Of a DNA stretch of 64,000 nucleotides, positions 59,403 through 64,000 are shown piece after piece. The DNA is from Unio delphinus (Eukaryota; Mollusca; Bivalvia; Unionida; Unionidae): positions 1,270,501 through 1,334,500 of the forward strand of contig JAQISU010000036.1 in assembly GCA_029339505.1 (NCBI GenBank), given 5' to 3'. A program made the translations under genes and the position numbers. A model generated the notes under the pieces. That model was not told the DNA's origin, ran no database searches, and saw only the letters and a list, made by a program, of their open reading frames with translations. The first letter of the stretch is position 1. Every line of letters begins with the position of its first letter.

Positions 59403-62390
59403 CAACGCAATATTATGTCCTACAAAATGTATCACTGATGATGACCTTTAAGTCATTTGATAAATTCATTTGCAATGGGTTATAAAATATTGAGAATATG
59501 TGAAATACCAATCATCTTATTTTGTTGTTGCGTGTTTAGGCTCTTATGAAGAGTAACAAAGAAAAGTGAAAACAACAGGTTTCGTAAAATTTAACAAGTA
59601 ATTTATTTCCCTTGAAAAAGAGAAAGGTAGAAAAGAAAAACAATACTTAAGAGAGAGAAAGCAAATTGGGGATGGCTGCATGAAATGATGAAGGCTCTAA
59701 ATTCTTTGTTGCTGTTATTATGATATATGCAACTTGTATTTTATATACTACAACTTCATTATTTAAATAAAACATCCTTATGGAAACACGATATATCTTC
59801 ATTACCACATGGATAACCGAGGAGTTTCTGTTCAGTCTCCACATCACTCCGATGTGACAGACAGATATATCTAGAAGAAACACGTGTCTTTACATTATTG
59901 CATTTTCTTGCATTTTGTCAGTAGAACATGTGCAATATACCAGTTAAGGATGCTAAATTATTTTGGGTGACTATGCACAGAAATGTGAGTTTTATCATTT
60001 TTGTTAAAGGTAACTAGCCTGTGGCAATAAGATTCTATGATGTGCACATGACCATACAATATACCATACGATATATATAAGATCAGGCTAAAACATAGTA
60101 AAGCTGTTTTTAAAATCGTAAGTGTTGTAACGTTTGTAAGGCCGTTCCTGATTGGCTGATATTGGAAGCTAGATAGTTATCTATAGTCCGAGAAATGACA
60201 CATGCCTTGTCACTGAGACTGCAAATACAATATTTTTTTCAATGTCATGACTTTTACATTTAAGCAAAACGTTAAAACAAATATATAATTTGCTAACAAA
60301 TTGTAAAAATGGACCAGAGGATGAAACAGAGGATGCTCAGTTTAAGAATCCTTTCCTGCATCTGTTGATCTGGGCAGTTCTGAATAACCTGCAAGATATG
60401 GCCAAATTGTTCTGGAGAAAAGGGTTGGTAAGTATGTTTTGTTTGATGAATGTCTATCGAAATTAGTGATCAGCGAACATGTATTTCGGCCTTATTCATC
60501 CGTCTGTGGGTATGATTATACGCCCATTCCTGACAAAGCTTAATTATGCTTCTTCTTCTTCAAGACTAGTTTGCCCATTTGGAGATATTTCTTTAACAAA
60601 TACCTCGCAAAGGATATTATTTATCATTTATTATCGTCAAAAAGCCTGGACACTGTAACGAAAATGTGTAGTCCATTTAATTGTTCCTTGGATGTACGGA
60701 GTCGTGTTTTATTTTTCTTCATTAGTACAATTTGTGGTTGCAAATTTTGGCACATGAATGAATATCGAGAATTTGGTTTGTTTAAACGTTATTTACACAA
60801 CAAAAGGTATATAAACCACTATGCATATAGCATTGACATATTTGTGTGAAGCAGGTTAATATTTCATTTATACAATGATCTTGGCAGAATGTGAATGTTT
60901 GATTCAAAATAAAAAAAATGCTCAAAAAAGCATGTTTGAAAATAAAAGATATGATTGTTTCTTACATCTTGTTAGTGCGACAGCGGGGCGTTATAGAGAC
61001 AATGGGACATTAAAATGAAGTTATGCGATCTGTTTGGGATCCGTTAGTACATAATCGATATTTCTAACATTTTTGACTGTTATGGGCTCAATTTGGAAAT
61101 TCCAAATAACGTGATATTGGCTGCTATGGAATTAAATGACTTTCATATCATGGCTCTATGTAGTTTCTACTAGAAATGTAATATTATTACATATTTAAAC
61201 CATATAACGTGTTCTTCGCGTTGTTAAAAAATCTACGGTAGTCGATTTTGCAATCCTAGATTTGAAACACTTATGACCATGCTTATCTAAATGTCAAAAT
61301 ATTATGTTACAAATGTTTTTTGAACAGGACTTAATATAGATGTTAGCTAATACGATTGTCAAGAGTTAGATTTCATGCGACAGTAAGTCAGAATGTGGCG
61401 TAAAAATTATATATTTGTAATGCTATAAGGTTGTAGGATATTTTGCTTAAATTTATAGAATGCCATAACTTAACTTAATTGATCCTCTACGTTGCACATA
61501 GTGTGTCTGTTGTTGTTTGCTAAATTAATATTTTTCGGTTAATATTTTTCGGTTTTATTAATAAAAGTGCTACAAGAAATCAAATACACGTTGAAGGAAT
61601 TTGTTATCGTTATGATATTCTCTTGAAAACAACTCCAAACAAAATTTCACAGCATATCCCAAAAGTCATGTTTTTATCATTGCAAAGAAATTGTATTAGT
61701 CGATATTCCAATGAACGAAATTCACATTATATCATGTCTGGGGGCCCTTTTACATAACAACATATTCCGAAAAGTTCTAAAATCAACTGTCAGGTTATGA
61801 AAACCATTTGCACACTATATTGAATCACTGATGACTTTGTTGATTATTTAAAGACTCAAGCATTTTGGCATCGTCTGGGCTGTCACTTTCTGACAAAAAT
61901 ATTCAAGTCAATCATTCTATTTTGCATAAGTAAGTATATGTAATTAATATAAATAGTAACTTTTGCTATGTATCAGCCGCAATACATTTGAGTTACAACT
62001 GAGACAATTTAAAATGAAGCATGAATACTCACTTGAGAAAGACCAAAATATTATATCAAAGTCTTAGCAAACATATTTAGAAACGCTGATGAATGGACGT
62101 CTAAAATTCAAGTACACAGAGATTATGTGCTATCGTATTCTTTTCCTCAGCTGGACACTGACAATATAATTATCCGGGAGATCGTTTTCGTTGGTTCTTG
62201 TCTGATAAATGGCAATAGTGTATATAAAATGTTAACATTTCAAGGGCATCCTGCAAATTTCTAACTTATTGTATACTTTACAGGATTCAATTGCTGCTGC
62301 TCTACTTGCACATGCTTTATTATCCGCCATGGCAAGCCGACTTAAGAATGCAAGACCTAATCTACATGAAGACATTGAAGCCAACAGTCG
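30024..62390 (+). CDS. TRPM2-like cation channel, N-terminal 13 exons (gene continues past window)
   Basis: Thirteen exons join in phase to about 583 codons: 30024-30245, 30640-30820, 33022-33185, 36064-36229, 37131-37237, 47550-47647, 48588-48790, 50141-50241, 52273-52407, 57409-57474, 59006-59096, 60318-60427 and 62284-62390. The translation follows the melastatin homology regions of TRPM channels: [10 protein letters not shown], the [12 protein letters not shown] block, [56 protein letters not shown], then the helical repeats ending [19 protein letters not shown] and [10 protein letters not shown]. The pattern is closest to vertebrate TRPM2, a Ca2+-permeable channel whose N-terminal domain binds ADP-ribose and gates the pore. 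The transmembrane helices, TRP helix and any NUDT9-like C-terminal domain are outside. The start ATG has an ideal GCCACC Kozak context; an extra upstream exon cannot be excluded. Introns hold microsatellites and the nested retrotransposons. Confidence 0.92.
30345..30421. repeat. (TA)n microsatellite in TRPM intron 1
   Basis: About 38 TA units between exons 1 and 2. Confidence 0.95.
30640..30820 (+). CDS. TRPM exon 2
   Basis: Acceptor TTTTCAG, donor GTAGGA, ends in phase 1. Encodes [11 protein letters not shown] through [17 protein letters not shown] to NAARNL, the first part of the Rossmann-like nucleotide-binding fold of TRPM N-termini. Confidence 0.9.
31300..32030. repeat. Dispersed repeat, copy A
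   Basis: The segment starting GTGCTAAGGCTCG and running GTAAAACTTAACAA, CAATTTATT resembles the segment at 59.53-59.62 kb (GTTTAGGCTC, GTAAAATTTAACAA, GTAATTTATT). It also holds two ~30-base near-identical lines around TTGATCCAAACGAATT. Family unknown; the right limit is uncertain. Confidence 0.4.
33022..33185 (+). CDS. TRPM exon 3
   Basis: Acceptor ATTACAG, donor GTGGGA, ends in phase 0. Encodes [20 protein letters not shown] to [14 protein letters not shown] is the most conserved TRPM N-terminal motif. Confidence 0.92.
33517..33591. repeat. (TA)n microsatellite in TRPM intron 3
   Basis: About 37 TA units between exons 3 and 4. Confidence 0.95.
36064..36229 (+). CDS. TRPM exon 4
   Basis: Acceptor ATAAAGCAG, donor TATG/GTAATT, phase 0 to 1. 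Encodes [17 protein letters not shown] and [20 protein letters not shown], the nucleotide-fold segment with the His-Ser-His motif. An alternative acceptor three bases upstream would add one Gln. Confidence 0.88.
36660..36740. repeat. (CT)n microsatellite in TRPM intron 4
   Basis: About 40 CT units with one TTT interruption near the start. Confidence 0.95.
37131..37237 (+). CDS. TRPM exon 5
   Basis: Acceptor TATTGCAG, donor AAG/GTACAT, phase 1 to 0. Encodes [20 protein letters not shown] to PVVIVK. The GGP turn is conserved across TRPMs. Confidence 0.9.
38150..39488 (-). mobile_element. CR1/L2-like non-LTR retrotransposon, 3' part
   Basis: Minus-strand frames give ORF2 reverse transcriptase in order: [20 protein letters not shown] (5' of RT), [19 protein letters not shown] (palm start), SYVVNRTQ, then [45 protein letters not shown] and the C-terminal [14 protein letters not shown] and FA-stop-QGPATWI. 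The block with the catalytic YADD is deleted (SYVVNRTQ joins directly to a later segment near 38.9 kb), so it is inactive. The element lies in TRPM intron 5 and was split by the DIRS insertion at 39489. Confidence 0.85.
39532..39699 (+). repeat. DIRS inverted terminal repeat, left
   Basis: From CCAATCACATTACTTTAGGG to TTCTTTAGTTTTTAAGC; it is the near-exact reverse complement of 46.48-46.65 kb. It includes a hairpin with arms AAAGACGAA and TTCGTCTTT (39589-39608) and the DIRS 3' end. Confidence 0.9.
39745..39870. repeat. DIRS internal complementary region
   Basis: Reads AGTAATGTGATTGGGTAAGT ... AATTTGCTTTCTCC ... GAATACGTTCCCCAATCACA. Its left half is the reverse complement of the left end (39489-39545) and its right half that of the right end (46635-46666), so it joins both termini at one TTT. 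This is the hallmark that allows DIRS elements to regenerate a circle. Confidence 0.9.
39900..41553 (-). pseudogene. DIRS tyrosine recombinase remnant
   Basis: The 255-codon frame 41553-40786 ends the RNase H/linker region ([37 protein letters not shown]) and begins the recombinase N-terminal domain ([20 protein letters not shown]). A second frame, 40615-40421, carries [17 protein letters not shown], the RxSEL box with the first catalytic Arg. Further left, LASWLWRVIRSAYS and EAVAEST mark the catalytic C-terminal part; the final Tyr is not clear. The recombinase would insert the circular cDNA. Frames are broken between the blocks. Confidence 0.75.
41447..42620 (-). pseudogene. DIRS reverse transcriptase and RNase H remnant
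   Basis: In order on the minus strand: [33 protein letters not shown] (catalytic YLDD at 42324-42335), then RNase H with [40 protein letters not shown] and [18 protein letters not shown]-x-VV followed by a Gly/Ser-Pro motif is typical of DIRS RNase H. Several frameshifts break the ORF. Confidence 0.85.
42995..45478 (-). pseudogene. DIRS gag-like protein with 27-residue repeats
   Basis: Starts [14 protein letters not shown] at 45478. Includes a Cys/His/Arg segment ([18 protein letters not shown]), then a proline-rich region built from about nine copies of a 27-residue unit containing [20 protein letters not shown]. After frameshifts it continues with [18 protein letters not shown] and an acidic part [18 protein letters not shown] before the RT. 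The repeats are unusual for a DIRS gag. Function of the repeats is unknown. Confidence 0.65.
44460..45190. repeat. 81-bp minisatellite inside DIRS gag
   Basis: About nine head-to-tail copies of an 81-base unit (core GACGACCGGTGCCATTTGGG, CTGAACGGTCGTTGCCGG). The unit is a multiple of three, so copy number can change without shifting frame. It is open in more than one frame on both strands, which creates spurious ORFs. A more diverged, shorter stretch of similar repeats occurs around 43.67-43.86 kb. Confidence 0.9.
45490..46300. repeat. ~178-bp tandem repeat near DIRS 5' end
   Basis: GAAGTCTACTGAAACG recurs at 45602, 45781, 45959 and 46143 (periods 179, 178 and 184). Each unit contains AAAGCACAAATTAACAATTC, CATAACCGTAACTAACG and GTGACTACAACACGAA. 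The outer copies are diverged; the two inner ones are almost identical. The array lies between the right ITR and gag, in the promoter/leader position. Confidence 0.9.
46478..46650 (-). repeat. DIRS inverted terminal repeat, right
   Basis: GCTAAAAAACTAAAGAAGCG to AAGTAATGTGATTGGGG, reverse complement of the left terminal repeat. It is the 5' end of the element in its own orientation. Confidence 0.9.
46667..47210 (-). mobile_element. CR1/L2-like non-LTR retrotransposon, upstream part
   Basis: Minus-strand frames: [20 protein letters not shown], then [60 protein letters not shown], and FGAFEPVS, which continues directly into IDLVRT across the DIRS insertion. This is the linker between endonuclease and RT of CR1/L2 ORF2. 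The 5' part (endonuclease) is absent, as usual for truncated insertions. Confidence 0.82.
47265..47309. repeat. (TA)n microsatellite in TRPM intron 5
   Basis: About 22 TA units. Confidence 0.95.
47550..47647 (+). CDS. TRPM exon 6
   Basis: Acceptor TATTTCAG, donor GAA/GTAGGT, phase 0 to 2. Encodes [27 protein letters not shown] is a signature motif of TRPM N-termini. Confidence 0.92.
48588..48790 (+). CDS. TRPM exon 7
   Basis: Acceptor TTTTAACAG, donor AAAG/GTATGT, phase 2 to 1. Encodes [13 protein letters not shown] through [20 protein letters not shown] to FNAVLK, matching the region before the helical repeats in TRPM2-type channels. Confidence 0.88.
49535..49595. repeat. (TA)n microsatellite in TRPM intron 7
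   Basis: About 30 TA units followed by ATATAAATAT variants and a short (TATG)n tract to about 49650. Confidence 0.9.
49720..49965. repeat. 27-bp minisatellite in TRPM intron 7
   Basis: About nine copies of a 27-base unit (TACCCATCCTACACTCTACC plus TACACAA). It happens to encode YPSYTLPTQ repeats in one frame, but there is no splice or promoter support for coding. Confidence 0.9.
50141..50241 (+). CDS. TRPM exon 8
   Basis: Acceptor TTTCTTCAG, donor GAG/GTTACT, phase 1 to 0. Encodes [20 protein letters not shown] to FTADKRLE, the LAVAWNR-type helix of TRPMs. The donor is weak (GTTACT) and is directly followed by a (CT)n tract. Confidence 0.88.
50246..50338. repeat. (CT)n microsatellite abutting a splice donor
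   Basis: About 46 CT units beginning five bases after the exon 8 boundary. Confidence 0.95.
52273..52407 (+). CDS. TRPM exon 9
   Basis: Acceptor TATCTTTAG, donor GGC/GTAAGT, phase 0 to 0. Encodes [34 protein letters not shown] and LKKLYNG, an ankyrin-like helical repeat typical of TRPM. Confidence 0.9.
52408..56430. other. TRPM intron 9, unannotated part
   Basis: AT-rich intron sequence. I searched it for extra TRPM exons and found none with phase and homology; exons 9 and 10 already join in phase. Confidence 0.5.
56433..56600 (+). mobile_element. SINE-like dispersed repeat fragment
   Basis: GC-richer insert reading ATGGTGGAGGAAGAACCCGG, ACCGGAAAGAACCACCGACC, and, toward the end, GACTCGAACAC, a reverse B-box-like word. 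It resembles a repeat that I recall from bivalve genomes; only one copy is in the window, so the call rests on memory. Confidence 0.4.
57409..57474 (+). CDS. TRPM exon 10
   Basis: Small 22-codon exon, acceptor TACTTCAG, donor GAG/GTATGA, phase 0 to 0, reading [20 protein letters not shown]. The other frame (GVLFGKHFP...) looks protein-like but does not join its neighbours. Confidence 0.75.
57960..58011. repeat. (TA)n microsatellite in TRPM intron 10
   Basis: About 26 TA units. Confidence 0.95.
59006..59096 (+). CDS. TRPM exon 11
   Basis: Acceptor TCAAACAG, donor CCAG/GTAATA, phase 0 to 1. Encodes [20 protein letters not shown] and [10 protein letters not shown], matching the LLGD-like segment of TRPM2. 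Confidence 0.85.
59187..59401. repeat. Compound (ATGT)n / (TG)n / (TA)n microsatellite
   Basis: ATGT units from 59187 to about 59297, a short TG run, then about 32 TA units from 59338. It gives rise to false Tyr/Ile/Met/Cys/Val ORFs on both strands. Confidence 0.95.
59525..59870. repeat. Dispersed repeat, copy B
   Basis: GTGTTTAGGCTCTTATGAAG, AGTGAAAACAACAGGTTT and GTAATTTATTTCC resemble the start of the repeat at 31.3 kb in the same orientation. Similarity fades after about 100 bases, so the right limit is uncertain. Confidence 0.35.
60318..60427 (+). CDS. TRPM exon 12
   Basis: Phase 1 to 0, donor TTG/GTAAGT. Encodes [20 protein letters not shown] and [16 protein letters not shown], the strongly conserved DLLIWA region before the first membrane helices. 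The acceptor (ATGGACCAG) lacks a good pyrimidine tract; AAACAG twelve bases later is an alternative in the same phase. Confidence 0.9.
62284..62390 (+). CDS. TRPM exon 13
   Basis: Acceptor TTTACAG, donor TCG/GTACGA, phase 0 to 2. Encodes [20 protein letters not shown] to DIEANS, the IAAAL helix. The next exon is beyond the window or not recognisable. Confidence 0.88.
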
Positions 62391-63261
62391 GTACGATGCG
62401 TTGTAACATCTATATTTGCCTTCGAAACCATACGGCAGAAGATTAATAATTTTTCGGGAAAATACATTTTCATCAGTTAAAAAGAAGTATTTTCCTTTCC
62501 ATTCAACAACTCAAAACGTTGTAATAATGTTTGTTTTCTCATTTGACTTTAGAAATTCATCAAGGATATCTACATATGCTTGCGTAACTTGTTTAACGAG
62601 TGCTGAGGGCATTAAGAATAACACAAACGTTTCGCCTTGACAAGTTAAATATGTATTTATGTTTACTAGGAATGTCAAGTTGCATTAATGTGTACAGTGT
62701 GTGCTTAGAAGATACATATCTACATTGCTATATCGATTAAAATGGTTTCTACATTTTATAATAATTTGAAGACATTAGCTTTTAACATAGCATGATACTT
62801 TCAAGTTGGACATTGCTGAATGTGTTAAAATAATGCCTGTATTTCATATATTGATTGATAATGTAGGATTGGGATAATTATATTTATATATGATGTCGAT
62901 AAGCTTCAGAGCGTAGCATATTTAACGAAATATTTTATGATTGGAGCTGTTTTTTATTGCTAAATTTTACATTCTTGCCTGATTGATTTTTATATGGTAT
63001 TAGCAAAAGTGCAGTTTTGCAAAACTAATCTGTCCTGACTTTTATTTTATTTTTAAACACGACTGTGCAGAGTCAAAATTGCTGCTTAAAACCATTTGCA
63101 CTGTTTTGTCGTAAATTATAATAAATAGCACGATTCCTAATTACTTGGCAAAATCTGATTATATGTGCGACTTAACAGAAAATATTGACAGTGTGGGTGA
63201 GTGCAGCACCTAACCACCAACACAATCAATTCGGCCAAATCAGGCCCCGCGCTGACAAGAA

Positions 63262-63359
<98 letters not shown>

Positions 63360-64000
63360 CATTTTAAGACGGTGGAAGAAACGTTTAAGTTCAATGTCAT
63401 GTAAACATTTTTAAGCATTTTTTTCCTGTGCTCACAACACAAAGGGCTTTGTGTGTTAATCCAGGGGTCCCCGCCAAAATTATCAAAATTGTGCCCGGCG
63501 TTCGCTAAGGACGCACCTGGCTAATCGAAATGATGCTGTCAACACCTCAGAACATGTTCGTTGAACTAGTAAGGCGCCATGGAATTTATTGTGGATATAA
63601 AAGATCTAACTAGACTGTCTAGCCGCTAAGCCACCTTTGCACTGTGTGTATTGAATGGGGATCGGTTAAATTGGACATGTACCATACACAGGCTAATCGG
63701 GCTGTTAAGTATCGATCCATGATGAAGCTATGTTATTAAATATCCGACTGCAGCAGCATTTCGATGACATGGCTTATATAAATTGAACCTTTCGTACAAC
63801 GGTCGTACGATCGTCACCTGTATCTCCTGGAAAACGACACTACTCCAACCCTGAATGCAGTTGATGGAGACTAGTTTCAAAAGGTGCGTTTACCAAGTGC
63901 TTCGGCTTTGGAATAACCGCCAGATGTTGTAACCAGGCCTCTAAGTTCAAGCACTGTCCCAAAGTATGTAAGAATAAATCATAGCATTGACCAGCCTTCA
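62391..64000. other. TRPM intron 13, start
   Basis: AT-rich; no further TRPM exon found before the window ends. A GC-richer patch at 63.44-63.65 kb is unclassified. Confidence 0.5.
63265..63358. repeat. Compound (TA)n(GA)n microsatellite
   Basis: About 14 TA units followed by about 32 GA units with one AAA interruption. Confidence 0.95.

Noticed and set aside
59058..59451. Tyr/Ile/Met/Cys-rich ORFs on both strands
   Set aside because: Pure translation of (ATGT)n and (TA)n microsatellite; the same applies to the other YI-, SL- and RE-repeat ORFs near 12.1, 24.8, 30.4, 33.5, 50.2, 58.0 and 63.3 kb.

Overview
The window looks like nuclear DNA of an invertebrate animal, most likely a mollusc or another lophotrochozoan. 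The reasons are spliceosomal exons of a TRPM-family ion channel spread over more than 32 kb, AT-rich introns full of (TA)n and (CT)n arrays, tRNA-headed SINEs, and CR1/L2-like, DIRS-like and Ty3/gypsy (GMR1-like) retrotransposons. Nothing prokaryotic is present. The species cannot be named from the sequence alone.

Layout. 1-5.0 kb: a compact virus-like module with larger open frames than its surroundings. It has a protein-primed-type family B DNA polymerase (minus strand, running off the left edge, broken by an in-frame amber codon), a two-zinc-knuckle acidic protein, a coiled-coil nuclear-type protein and a small basic protein. They are arranged as two head-to-head pairs over TATA-bearing intergenic regions and end in a short tandem repeat array. 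4.9-5.5 kb: an APE-type endonuclease fragment of a non-LTR retrotransposon. 5.5-11.1 kb: mostly featureless, with one decayed coding patch and a SINE. 11.1-20.9 kb: an old, heavily frameshifted cluster of at least ten relic genes, nearly all on the minus strand. It includes a recognisable adenain-like cysteine protease, a fibre-like protein, a capsid-like protein, a Gly/Ala-rich hydrophobic peptide and small membrane proteins. I read it as a degenerate Polinton/Maverick- or adintovirus-like endogenous element and consider it the most interesting part of the window.

23.8-29.6 kb: a degenerate Ty3/gypsy-like retrotransposon whose integrase zinc-binding domain lies upstream of the reverse transcriptase (order protease, integrase, RT, RNase H, as in GMR1-like elements), followed by a second SINE. 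30.0-62.4 kb: thirteen consecutive exons of a TRPM2-like channel gene on the plus strand, all splice phases agreeing, encoding about 583 residues of the cytoplasmic N-terminal region. The transmembrane and C-terminal parts lie beyond the window. Its fifth intron (about 10 kb) carries a CR1/L2-like non-LTR element that was itself split by a DIRS-like tyrosine-recombinase retrotransposon of about 7.2 kb with inverted terminal repeats and an internal complementary region. Removing the DIRS element leaves a continuous CR1 frame with no target duplication.

The only gene here with a clear host function is the TRPM channel. Everything else recognisable is mobile or virus-derived. Coordinates of relic genes are approximate because their frames were followed by eye across frameshifts.
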